Source: Rhodococcus aetherivorans (GTDB taxonomy: Bacteria; Actinomycetota; Actinomycetes; Mycobacteriales; Mycobacteriaceae). Taken from it: 64,000 nucleotides of DNA. Positions 8,646 through 16,467 of the stretch are shown here, piece after piece; the stretch's first letter is position 1; each line of letters starts with the position of its first letter. The notes under the pieces are model-generated. The model saw nothing but the letters and a program-made list of their open reading frames with translations. It made no database searches and was not told the origin of the DNA. Both the position numbers and the translations under genes were made by a program. The DNA is taken from the NCBI RefSeq assembly GCF_011058165.1, contig NZ_JAALEG010000015.1, positions 24,658-88,657 of the forward strand, in the 5' to 3' direction.

Positions 8646-10169
8646 ATGAGCGGCACCGTTGTAGACGCTTTGACCTACTGGTCTCGGTCGAAGCCGGATC
8701 TGCCCGCGATCGATTTCGACGGCGATGTCGTCAGCTACGCAGAGCTGTCGAGCTGGGCAGACGGTGTTGCGCACGACCTCGCCTCCCGTGGCGTCGCGCC
8801 GGGTGATCGAGTGGGCTTCCTCGGTGCCAACAGCCTGGAATGGGCCGTGGCCTCGCTCGGCGCCATGAAGGTCGGCGCCATCGCCGTGGGTTTCAACCAG
8901 CGCATGCTCACCGGCGAGCTCACCACCCTCGTCGACGACTGTGAACCCTCCGTGGTCTACTGCGAAGAGGCACTGCTGCCGCGACTCGAAGAGGTCCAGC
9001 AGGCACGCAACACCTTCTCGGTCGCCGTGTTCGAGAAGGATGTGCGCCCGCTGCGCGGCCGCGAACACGCGAAGTACCGCTCGCCGGTCGTCGATCTCGA
9101 CACTCCCACTGCCATCGTGTTCACCAGCGGCACCACCGGGAAGCCGAAGGGTGTGATCTTCACGCACGCCACGATTGCCGGTGAGATGCACGAGTGGTCG
9201 CTGATGGAACCGATTCAGCCGAACGGTCTGCGCCCGGTACTGGTGCTGCCGCTGTTCACCGCCGCCGGCATCGTCTGGGGCATCTCGCGTGTCGTGCTGC
9301 ACGGCGGAACCTTGTTCCTGCAGCCGGGATTCGACCCGTCGTCGGCGCTGCGCGTCCTCTCCGAGGACAAGGCCAACACCCTGACCGGGCCCCCGATTCT
9401 CTTCGAACAGATCGCGAAGGTGCCCGGATTTGCCGACACGGATCTGAGCCACATGATCACCGCACACGTCGGCGGTGCCCGCGTGCCTGTCGACCTGCTG
9501 CACAAGTGGCAGGCCCAAGGGGTGTCCCTGAGGCAGATCTACGGTCAGACCGAGATCGGCGGATCGGCCACCGCAATGCCGCGGGACGAAGCCGCGGAAC
9601 ACCCCGACAAGTGCGGGTGGGGCGGCATCTTCACGAAGATCCGGGTGGTCGACCCCGAAGGAAACGACCTCCCGCCCAACGAAACCGGTCAGATCCTGCT
9701 GCGCGGACCGGGCATGATGCCGGGATACTGGCGCAACGAGGAGGCCACCCGTGCGACTCTGATCGACGGCTGGCTCCAGACCGGCGACCTCGGCAAGCTC
9801 GACGAGAACGGCTACCTCACGTACGTCGACCGCCTCAAGGACATGATCATCTCCGGTGGCCTGAACATCTCGCCCGCCGAGATCGAGACCGTCATCAATC
9901 AGATCCCAGGGGTCGAGGAGGTCGCGGTGATCAGCGTCCCCGACGCCAAGTTCGGCGAGACGCCGGCAGCGCTGGTCAGGACGAGCGCGCAGATGAAGGA
10001 ATCCGAGGTCGTCGCCTTCTGCAACGAGCGTCTCGCCGACTACAAGGTGCCGCGCTACGTCGTCTTCATGGACGAGCCGCTGCCCCGGATGCCCAGCGGG
10101 AAGATCGCGAAGCGCCAGTTGCGCGACGCCTTCGCGGATGTGCCCGACAACTACGAGAAGGTCCGGTAA
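8646..10169 (+). CDS. AMP-forming acyl-CoA ligase
   Basis: A 507-aa member of the ANL superfamily that converts a carboxylic acid, ATP and CoA into acyl-CoA. The phosphate-binding loop is FTSGTTGKPKG. YGQTEIGG, TGDLGKLDENGYL and DRLKDMIISGG are the adenylation motifs, and the lysine in MPSGKIAKRQL is the expected catalytic residue of the C-terminal lid. GGAGGG lies 4 nt before the ATG at 8646, which favours it over the ATG 12 bp upstream. It is preceded by its own promoter and followed 4 bp later by an SDR. It is paralogous to the ligase at 52.8 kb. Acid substrate unknown. Confidence 0.9.
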   Translation: MSGTVVDALTYWSRSKPDLPAIDFDGDVVSYAELSSWADGVAHDLASRGVAPGDRVGFLGANSLEWAVASLGAMKVGAIAVGFNQRMLTGELTTLVDDCEPSVVYCEEALLPRLEEVQQARNTFSVAVFEKDVRPLRGREHAKYRSPVVDLDTPTAIVFTSGTTGKPKGVIFTHATIAGEMHEWSLMEPIQPNGLRPVLVLPLFTAAGIVWGISRVVLHGGTLFLQPGFDPSSALRVLSEDKANTLTGPPILFEQIAKVPGFADTDLSHMITAHVGGARVPVDLLHKWQAQGVSLRQIYGQTEIGGSATAMPRDEAAEHPDKCGWGGIFTKIRVVDPEGNDLPPNETGQILLRGPGMMPGYWRNEEATRATLIDGWLQTGDLGKLDENGYLTYVDRLKDMIISGGLNISPAEIETVINQIPGVEEVAVISVPDAKFGETPAALVRTSAQMKESEVVAFCNERLADYKVPRYVVFMDEPLPRMPSGKIAKRQLRDAFADVPDNYEKVR

Positions 10170-10173
10170 TCCA

Positions 10174-10917
10174 GTGGTGAACCTGCAGAAAGTTGCTGTC
10201 GTTACCGGCGGGGGGCGCGGCATCGGCGCGGCCATCTCGCAGCGGCTCGCCGCCGATGGATTCGCCGTCGCGGTCAACTATTCGCGTAGTGCGCGCGATG
10301 CCGAGGACGTAGTCGCGAAGATCGTCGCGGACGGCGGACAGGCCGTGGCAATCCGGGCCGACATCTCGAAAGCCGCCGACGCGGAACGGCTCATCGCCGA
10401 CACGACGGCCCGACTGGGTGCTCCCACCGTGCTCGTCAACAATGCGGGCATGAACAAGGCCGGTGCGGCCCGTAAGCAGTCCCCCGACGAGTTCGACGAA
10501 GTCATTGCGGTCAATCTCAACGGCGCGTTCTACTGTACACACTTCGCATTGCCCGCAATGTACGACGCAGGTTGGGGCCGTGTGGTGTTCGTGAACAGCC
10601 CGTCGGGCGGGCGCCGGCCGTCGCCCGGCATGAGTGCCTATTCCGCAGCCAAGGCCGGTCTCGTAGCCATGACCAAGACGATGGCGGTGGAGGTGGCCCG
10701 TCGCGGCATCACGGTCAACTCTGTGATGCCCGGCTTCGTCGCCACGGACATCGTGTCGTCGGGAGGCGAAGCCGGCGTGGAGGCCCTGACCAGGCACTGG
10801 CCGTCGATTCCGCCCGAGTCGATCGCCTCGACGGTGTCGTTCCTGGTGAGCGACAACGCCGCCGACGTCTCCGGTGAGGAGATCGGTGTGTGGCGGGGTG
10901 GCCCGGTCGGCGTCTGA
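10174..10917 (+). CDS. Short-chain dehydrogenase/reductase (FabG-like)
   Basis: A 247-aa SDR. VTGGGRGIG is the nucleotide-binding motif, NNAG follows strand 4, and YSAAK supplies the catalytic Tyr and Lys. The FabG-like body suggests action on a hydroxyacyl- or oxoacyl-CoA. GTG at 10174 is adopted because it follows the ligase stop by 4 bp and leaves the usual short leader before the Rossmann fold; GTG at 10177 is equally possible. It forms a two-gene unit with the ligase and ends 11 bp before a strong terminator. The C-terminus (EEIGVWRGGPVGV) departs from the common VDGG ending. Confidence 0.85.
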   Translation: MVNLQKVAVVTGGGRGIGAAISQRLAADGFAVAVNYSRSARDAEDVVAKIVADGGQAVAIRADISKAADAERLIADTTARLGAPTVLVNNAGMNKAGAARKQSPDEFDEVIAVNLNGAFYCTHFALPAMYDAGWGRVVFVNSPSGGRRPSPGMSAYSAAKAGLVAMTKTMAVEVARRGITVNSVMPGFVATDIVSSGGEAGVEALTRHWPSIPPESIASTVSFLVSDNAADVSGEEIGVWRGGPVGV

Positions 10918-10928
10918 GATCCGACCAC

Positions 10929-10967
10929 GATGCGACCCGTGCCGATTCGATCGGCACGGGTCGCATC
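10929..10967. terminator. Bidirectional hairpin terminator, 17-bp perfect stem
   Basis: GATGCGACCCGTGCCGA (10929-10945) pairs perfectly with 10951-10967 around a 5-nt loop (TTCGA). It lies between convergent genes, so it can serve both strands. No T-tract. Confidence 0.8.
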
Positions 10968-10985
10968 GTTGTTGCGTGCCCCCTG

Positions 10986-11033
10986 CACCGTGCGCGTTTC
11001 TGGTAGCTCTCGCTACCAGAAACGCGCACGGTG
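10986..11033. repeat. 22-bp perfect inverted repeat between convergent genes
   Basis: Two 22-bp arms (10986-11007 and 11012-11033) are perfectly complementary around a 4-nt TCTC spacer. It sits 18 bp after the previous hairpin and 11 bp before the stop codon of the minus-strand transporter. It may be that gene's terminator or a copy of a dispersed palindromic repeat. Confidence 0.75.
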
Positions 11034-11044
11034 TTGGGTAGGTG

Positions 11045-12406
11045 TTACACCGACACCGGGGCTCGGTCGTCGTCCTGCTTCAGGACGGACGACGACCGGG
11101 TACGGGACAGGACGGTTGCTGCGAAACCGAGCAGCGAGACGACGCAGACCAGGAGGCTGAGCCACACCGTCGTGTCGTCGAACGCCAAGGCGACTGCGAT
11201 GACCGGGACGATTGCCGCGCCGAGCGCGTTGCCGGCCTCACGACCGAGACCGAGGCCACTGTAGGCGTGCTGCGTGTGGAACAACTCGATGACGTACGCG
11301 CCCATCGGACCGAAGATGGCGGCGACTCCGACCCCGTTGCCCAGTGCCATGACCACCCAGTACAGCAACGGAGGAGTTGCTGCCCCCGACAGGAGTGAAA
11401 TGCCCACCCACGCGAATACGGCGCTGTAGAGGAAGCCGAACATGATCACAGGCTGTCGTCCGACACGATCCGAGAGTGCTCCGAAGAGCGGGATCAGAAC
11501 GGTATTCGTGAGTTGCGCAGCGATCAGGCCGACCAGTACTTCGGTTCTACCGAAACCGAGCTGGTTGGTGCCGAAGGTGCCCATGAACACGATGTAGAAG
11601 TAGCCGATACCGGTCTGTCCGATGGTCATCACAAGGACGGTCAGAAGGGCGCGCGGCTGCTGTCGGATCACATCGAGAATGGGACTCTTCGACAGGGCGT
11701 CGGATTCCTTGATCTCGCGGAACGCGGGCGTCTCGGGCAGGGCGCGACGGAGCCACAGGCCGTAGGCGAGGATCACGACGCTGAGCAGGAACGGAATGCG
11801 CCAGCCCCACGCGAGGAAGGCCTCTTGGGACATCAGGGCGGACACCAGGAGGAGCGACAAGGTTCCGAGCACGCCACCGAGTGCCGCGCCCATGCCGGGG
11901 AGGGAGCCGAGCAACCCACGCTTCTTCTCGGGTGCGAACTCGACGGCGACGAGGGCGGCACCGCCGTACTCACCGCTGGCCCCGATACCCTGGAGAATGC
12001 GCAGGAAGACCAGCAGAGCCGGTGCAGCCCATCCGATCTGCGCGTAACTGGGCAGAAGCCCGACGAGGAGGGTTGCCCCTCCCATCAGCAGCATCGTGAA
12101 GACCAGGATCTTCTTGCGTCCGATGCGGTCACCGAGGCTGCCGAGAATCACGCCACCTACCGGGCGGACGAGGAAGCCGACCGCGAACGTGGCGACCGCC
12201 TGTAGTGTTCCCAGGAACGGGCTCGAGCCGGTGAAGAACACGCTGGCGAAGACAATCGACGCCGCCGAGGCGTAGAGGCTGAAGTCGTAGTACTCGAGCA
12301 GGGTTCCTACGAAGGCGGCACGGCTTGCGCGTCGTGAGTCCGCGCGGGAGGGCCCGGAGGTCGTGTTCGGGGGAGGGCCTGCAGCCGCGGTCGTACGTTC
12401 GGTCAT
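11045..12406 (-). CDS. MFS transporter, metabolite:H+ symporter (MHS) type
   Basis: A 453-aa carrier with about 12 hydrophobic segments. RAAFVGTLLEYYDFSLYASAASIVF at residues 29-53 is the typical start of MHS proteins (shikimate, citrate, alpha-ketoglutarate and proline/betaine permeases). GSLGDRIGRKK is the loop 2-3 signature, and the C-terminal half ends in a cytosolic tail. It probably imports a carboxylated growth substrate for this cluster. The ATG at 12406 follows a purine-rich stretch and a regulatory region with the recurring TATAGGCATTAGATT element. It faces the ligase/SDR unit convergently and is separated from it by two hairpins. Confidence 0.88.
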   Translation of the reverse strand: MTERTTAAAGPPPNTTSGPSRADSRRASRAAFVGTLLEYYDFSLYASAASIVFASVFFTGSSPFLGTLQAVATFAVGFLVRPVGGVILGSLGDRIGRKKILVFTMLLMGGATLLVGLLPSYAQIGWAAPALLVFLRILQGIGASGEYGGAALVAVEFAPEKKRGLLGSLPGMGAALGGVLGTLSLLLVSALMSQEAFLAWGWRIPFLLSVVILAYGLWLRRALPETPAFREIKESDALSKSPILDVIRQQPRALLTVLVMTIGQTGIGYFYIVFMGTFGTNQLGFGRTEVLVGLIAAQLTNTVLIPLFGALSDRVGRQPVIMFGFLYSAVFAWVGISLLSGAATPPLLYWVVMALGNGVGVAAIFGPMGAYVIELFHTQHAYSGLGLGREAGNALGAAIVPVIAVALAFDDTTVWLSLLVCVVSLLGFAATVLSRTRSSSVLKQDDDRAPVSV

Positions 12407-12468
12407 GCGAAACCTCGATGTGAGTGATGGGCGATCTGCCCGAATGATGCAGTGACGGAAACCACATT

Positions 12469-12490
12469 AAGCTATAGGCATTAGATTTGT
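12469..12490. promoter_or_regulatory. Copy of the 19-bp cluster element upstream of the MHS transporter
   Basis: AAGCTATAGGCATTAGATT (12469-12487) matches the longer element seen at 26.5, 35.6 and 44.1 kb. Here it lies in the gap between two minus-strand genes and reads on the plus strand, where no proper -35 is found, so an operator role for the transporter promoter is more likely. ATAGGCA and TGTCTAT flank TTAGATT as an imperfect 7-bp inverted repeat. Confidence 0.45.
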
Positions 12491-14632
12491 CTATCGGGGT
12501 CCGTTGTGCCCGCGCCGTGTGACATCGACGTTGATGCCGGTGAGGTGCGACTGATTGCTGAGGACGTCGTATCCGTCTTTCCCGATGGGGGAGAGTCTGT
12601 TCACGTTCGCACCGGGCTGGCGCCGCGCCACCTCGAGGCTGCGAGCGGAGCTCTGACCCCATCCGTGTGTCATCGCGACTACGCCCGGCTTGAGGGCCTC
12701 GTCGTATGCCAGTACCGCGTCGACCGACCCGTAACGGTTGTGGACGGTGACGTCGTCACCGGCGACCAGTCCGCGCCGCTCCGCGTCGGCCGGGTTCATC
12801 CACAGGGGATTATTCTGGTGCACTCCTTGTTTCAGTACCGGAAGGTTGTGCAGCCAGCTGTTCGCCATGTACAGGGTGCGGCGTGTGATGAGCTTGAGCT
12901 GGTCGGCACTCTCGGTGGACAACTCCTCGAGAATGTCCTCGGCGGTGCGGTATGCGCGCCGGAAAACTGCCGGGCAGCAGTCGATCAGGCCGTCGTCGTG
13001 CTGCACTGCGATGGTGAACACGTGCGACGGGTCCGCCTCGGGCAACACCGCGGTCTGGCAAGGCATTTCCTTCAGCCGCTCGATACTCAGGCCCGAGTCG
13101 CGCATGGCGGCATCCGCGTTGGCGAGGGGGTCGGGATCGGGACTGTCGAGCAGCGTCTCCACGCCCATCTCCTGCTGGATTCGTGACAGGATCCACCAGT
13201 CGTCGCGCCGGTCGCCCCTCGGCGGTACCACCGCGGGGGTGTACTGCACGTAGGGCTCCATCGCGACGCCCATCGTGTTCAGGAAGTTGAGGTCCTCGTG
13301 TTCGAGCCAATCCGTGGCGGGGAGAACGTAATCCGCCATCTCGCCGGTGACCGTGCGGTACAGGTCGATCGTCACGATCAGTTCCAGGTCTTTCAGGGCG
13401 CGGCGCAGGCGCTCTTCTCCGCCTACCGACAACAGCGGGTTACCGGAGATGACGATCAACGCTCTGATCGGATCATCCCGAGTCTCGATGTACTCCGACA
13501 GCATTGCTGCGGGCAGATCCCCACTGACAGTGCGGACCTCGCCCACGCTGTTATGGAAGAACGGATTCTCGCGCTTGCGCTTCGAATTCTGCACGACGTC
13601 GGTCATGCCGCGGGAGTAGATGTTGCCGCCTCGGCGGCCGAGGTTGCCGGTGAAGAGACTGATCATGTTGAGCATCCAGTACGCCAGCGTGCCCTGGCGT
13701 CCCTGGTTCACGCCGGTCGCCATGTAGATGCTGGCGGTGGGGGCGGTGCAGAAGTCCTCGGCGACCTTCCTGATGACGTCGGCCTCGATGCCGGTCGCCG
13801 CCGTTACTCGCTCGACGGGATACGCCCGGAGGAAATCGAGCAGCCCGTCGATGTTGCGTGCATGCTTCTCCACCGCGGTGCGGTCGTACCCGATCCGGAA
13901 CACGATCTCGTGCAGGATCGCCGCGAGGAAGTAGAAGTCGGAATCGGGTTTGATCAGCAGCACGTCACCGGTGTCCGGTCCCGACGACTCGATCCGCCGC
14001 GGGTTGACGAACAGGACGGTCCCTCCGCGCTGCTTGACCGCCTTGATCTTGGCCATCGGGTTCGAGATGTGCATGAGGGTCATGTGCGAGACGAGGGGGT
14101 TGCTGCCGAGACACAGGAAATAGTCGGTGTGCAGCAGATCCGGGATCGGATGCGCCATCGACGCCCCGTAGATCGCCTCGCTTGCAGCGTATTTTGCAGA
14201 GGTATCCTGGGTGCCGGCGCTGAAACGCATCCTGGTGTCGAAACCACGCGCGAGTGCCGCCGCGTTGGCGTAGTAGGTGCCGTTGAACGCCGACGGGTTG
14301 CCTTGGTAGACGGCGAGCGCGTTGCGCCCGTACCGCCGGCGGATGTCCCCGAGCTTGTCGGCGATCTCGCGTACCGCATCGTCCCAGTCGATCGGTACGA
14401 AGTCGCCGACCTCCTCGTGGCGAGGATTCGTGCGCTTGAGCGGGCGGTCGAGGCGGTTCGGATCGTCGTGGACCTGGAGGAAGTGCACACCCTTGTGGCA
14501 GGCGAATCCCTGGTGGATCGGGTGATCCTTGTCCGGCTGCAGTGAGACTACCTGGTCGTCCCGGACGTCTGCGACGAGACCGCACCCCGGTTCGCAGATG
14601 CGGCAGAACGTGTGGACCCGGCGCGTCGTCAC
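12491..14632 (-). CDS. Molybdopterin-dependent oxidoreductase (MopB family), copy 3
   Basis: A 713-aa MopB enzyme. Cys10, Cys13, Cys17 and Cys45 bind the predicted [4Fe-4S] cluster. LCLGSNPLVSH and the C-terminal MANSWLHN...GVVAMTHGWGQSS...GANVNRLSP match the cofactor-binding regions of the other two copies. The expected Mo-ligand region is D143-TSA-K147, without Cys or Sec. GTG was chosen because it overlaps the stop of the upstream SDR (GTGA) and places the iron-sulfur motif at the N-terminus; the reading frame stays open far upstream but runs antisense through the SDR frame. The pair is probably co-translated, suggesting that SDR and MopB act on consecutive alcohol or ketone intermediates. 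Reaction unknown. Confidence 0.85.
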   Translation of the reverse strand: MTTRRVHTFCRICEPGCGLVADVRDDQVVSLQPDKDHPIHQGFACHKGVHFLQVHDDPNRLDRPLKRTNPRHEEVGDFVPIDWDDAVREIADKLGDIRRRYGRNALAVYQGNPSAFNGTYYANAAALARGFDTRMRFSAGTQDTSAKYAASEAIYGASMAHPIPDLLHTDYFLCLGSNPLVSHMTLMHISNPMAKIKAVKQRGGTVLFVNPRRIESSGPDTGDVLLIKPDSDFYFLAAILHEIVFRIGYDRTAVEKHARNIDGLLDFLRAYPVERVTAATGIEADVIRKVAEDFCTAPTASIYMATGVNQGRQGTLAYWMLNMISLFTGNLGRRGGNIYSRGMTDVVQNSKRKRENPFFHNSVGEVRTVSGDLPAAMLSEYIETRDDPIRALIVISGNPLLSVGGEERLRRALKDLELIVTIDLYRTVTGEMADYVLPATDWLEHEDLNFLNTMGVAMEPYVQYTPAVVPPRGDRRDDWWILSRIQQEMGVETLLDSPDPDPLANADAAMRDSGLSIERLKEMPCQTAVLPEADPSHVFTIAVQHDDGLIDCCPAVFRRAYRTAEDILEELSTESADQLKLITRRTLYMANSWLHNLPVLKQGVHQNNPLWMNPADAERRGLVAGDDVTVHNRYGSVDAVLAYDEALKPGVVAMTHGWGQSSARSLEVARRQPGANVNRLSPIGKDGYDVLSNQSHLTGINVDVTRRGHNGPR

Positions 14633-15507
14633 CTGGTCAACCGCCCACGGCGGCTGCGCAAGTCGATGCCGCCCACGGCGGCTGCGCGAGTCGATGCCGC
14701 CTGCGCCTCGTCCCGATAGTTGGACGGCCACTTCTTGCCCAGGGTCAGTCCCCCGTCGACTCCGAGGGCCTGGCCCGTGACGAACTCGGAGTCGTCCGAG
14801 GCGAGGAACGCCGCGGCGTGCGCAAGGTCCTCGGGTTCGCCGGCTCGCGGGATGGGCTGGAACGTCGTCAGGCTGCCCCGTACGGCGTCGACGCTGCGGT
14901 CGAGTGCTTCGTCCTCGAGTCCCGCACCGTGGCCTACGATGCGGGTGGCGACTCCTCCGGGGACCAGTGCATTGACGCGGATCCGGAATTCGGCCAGCTC
15001 CACGGCCGCGGTCCGGGTCAGTTGGAGCACGGCGGCCTTCGCGGCGCTGTAGGGATGCGGTCCGAATCCGGTGCGCACGCCCGCGACGCTCGAGACGTTG
15101 ACGATGCTGCCGGAGCCCTGGTCGCGCATCACGCGCGCGGCATGCTTGGTTCCGAGGAACACGCTGCGTGCGAGCACGGCGAACCCGTCTTCCCATTCCT
15201 CGAGGGAGGTGTCCCCGAGGAATGTCCAGGCACCGACGCGGCCCGCGTTGTTGACCATGCAGTCGAGCCGTCCGAACCGGTCGACCGCCAGCGCGATGGC
15301 GGCCTCGACCTCGGATTCGGTGCGTACATCGGTGTGCAGGTAGGCACCGCGGGGACCGAGGGCGGCAGCAACGGTCTCCCCGCGAGCGTCGTCGATATCC
15401 GCGACGATCACACGCGCCCCGCGCTCGACGAACACGTGAGCAGTGGCTGCGCCGATTCCGCTCGCGGCTCCCGTCACCACGGCAACCTTGCCGTCGAGGT
15501 TCGTCAT
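14629..15507 (-). CDS. Short-chain dehydrogenase/reductase
   Basis: A 292-aa classical SDR. VTGAASGIGAATA is the cofactor loop, VADIDD after strand 2 suggests preference for NAD(H), NNAG is present, and YSAAK carries the catalytic Tyr and Lys. It probably oxidises a secondary alcohol on a cyclic intermediate. ATG at 15507 is preceded by GGAG. The normal SDR body ends near VDGGLTLGKKW; the extra tail up to RSRRGRLTR* is produced partly by a 28-bp tandem duplication. Its stop overlaps the MopB start. It is transcribed divergently from the enoyl-CoA hydratase, with a shared regulatory region between them. Confidence 0.88.
   Translation of the reverse strand: MTNLDGKVAVVTGAASGIGAATAHVFVERGARVIVADIDDARGETVAAALGPRGAYLHTDVRTESEVEAAIALAVDRFGRLDCMVNNAGRVGAWTFLGDTSLEEWEDGFAVLARSVFLGTKHAARVMRDQGSGSIVNVSSVAGVRTGFGPHPYSAAKAAVLQLTRTAAVELAEFRIRVNALVPGGVATRIVGHGAGLEDEALDRSVDAVRGSLTTFQPIPRAGEPEDLAHAAAFLASDDSEFVTGQALGVDGGLTLGKKWPSNYRDEAQAASTRAAAVGGIDLRSRRGRLTR
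14641..14696. repeat. 28-bp tandem duplication at the SDR/MopB junction
   Basis: Two adjacent 28-bp copies (14641-14668 and 14669-14696) differ at a single base (A14660 versus G14688). They lie in the last codons of the minus-strand SDR. Because 28 is not a multiple of three, the duplication shifted the 3' reading frame: with one copy the SDR would stop at a TGA about 11 bp earlier, and the present GTGA overlap with MopB would not exist. Confidence 0.85.
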
Positions 15508-15522
15508 GGTGGACTCCTTCGG

Positions 15523-15573
15523 TTGTGCTCGCCGGTTCCTCGAGCTTTAATCTAAAGACATTAGTCTTCTTCT
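15523..15573. promoter_or_regulatory. Divergent promoter/operator between SDR and enoyl-CoA hydratase
   Basis: On the plus strand TTGTGC (15523-15528) and TTTAAT (15546-15551) are 17 bp apart. The minus strand reads CTTTAGATTAAA over the same bases, giving a TAGATT-type -10 for the SDR. AAGAC-ATTA-GTCTT (about 15555-15568) is a perfect 5-bp palindrome suited to a dimeric regulator. Confidence 0.5.
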
Positions 15574-15603
15574 GTCGAATCCTTCGTCCCTGGGGAGAGC
15601 CAT

Positions 15604-16419
15604 ATGTCCGATGCGACACCGATCCTGACCGAGCGGCCGCGGCCGGGCATTCTCCTGATTCGCCTCAATCGCCCGGACGAGCTCAATGCCATGAACGTCG
15701 ACCTCATCGACGCGCTGCACGAGGTGCTCGCCGAGGTGCGGGACGATTCGACCACCCGCGCGATTGTGCTCACCGGTGAAGGACGTGCCTTCTGCGCAGG
15801 TCTGGATCTGCGCGGATACGGAATCCCGCAGGGTGCGACCGAGGGGGAGGGTCGCGCGCAACTCGGACTGCGGGTGCAGAAGCACATCGCGGGTCTCGTC
15901 GATGCATTCCGCGGTGCGCGGCCACCGATCATCGCGGCCGTCAACGGGGCCGCGGCGGGCGGCGGAATGTCGCTCGCCCTCATGTCCGACATACGCATCG
16001 TGTCCGAATCCGCGGTGTTCCATGCCGCGTTCATTCGCCGCGGCCTGTCCAACTGCGACATCGGAATGAGCTGGCTCCTGCCCCGCATGATCGGCTTCTC
16101 CCGGGCTGCGCAGATCATGCTCACCGGCAGGTCCGTCGACGCCGCCGAAGCCGAACGGATCGGGCTCGTCTCGTCCGTCGAACCCGCCGACAAGCTGCTC
16201 GACGTCGCGCTGGACACCGCCGGGGCCATCGCGCAGAACAGCCCGTTCGGCGTCTGGATGACCAAGGAAGTGATGTGGTCGAACCTGGAGGCGCCCAGCA
16301 TGCGCGCTGCAATCGACCTCGAGAACCGTACGCAGATCCTCAGCTCGTTGACGCGCGATCACAAGGAAGCCGTCGTCTCGTTCCTCGAGAAGCGGCCGCC
16401 GGCGTTCCAGAATCACTGA
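15604..16419 (+). CDS. Enoyl-CoA hydratase/isomerase (crotonase family)
   Basis: A 271-aa crotonase-fold protein. AFCAGLDLRGYG and NGAAAGGGMSLALMSDIRI form the oxyanion hole and CoA pocket. The second active-site segment reads RRGLSNCDIGMSWLLPR, with Asp where ordinary hydratases carry Glu in GLxPExG, a variant also known in other actinobacterial EchA proteins. It may therefore act as an isomerase or hydrolase rather than a simple hydratase. ATG with GGAGAG upstream. It is the first gene of a run of same-strand genes towards 25 kb and shares its upstream region with the divergent SDR. Confidence 0.88.
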   Translation: MSDATPILTERPRPGILLIRLNRPDELNAMNVDLIDALHEVLAEVRDDSTTRAIVLTGEGRAFCAGLDLRGYGIPQGATEGEGRAQLGLRVQKHIAGLVDAFRGARPPIIAAVNGAAAGGGMSLALMSDIRIVSESAVFHAAFIRRGLSNCDIGMSWLLPRMIGFSRAAQIMLTGRSVDAAEAERIGLVSSVEPADKLLDVALDTAGAIAQNSPFGVWMTKEVMWSNLEAPSMRAAIDLENRTQILSSLTRDHKEAVVSFLEKRPPAFQNH

Positions 16420-16467
16420 CCGGCACCGATTGATTCGACGACACACCGAAGAGGCAGTGAAAGCAGC

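Noticed and set aside
12469..12487. TAGATT at 12482 as a plus-strand promoter
   Set aside because: No -35 lies 16-19 bp upstream and transcription would run antisense into the MopB gene; operator role preferred.
14633..15619. Long upstream extension of the third MopB frame (would give about 1040 aa)
   Set aside because: The extra sequence is the out-of-frame shadow of the SDR gene, Arg/Gly/Pro-rich, and lies before the natural iron-sulfur N-terminus.
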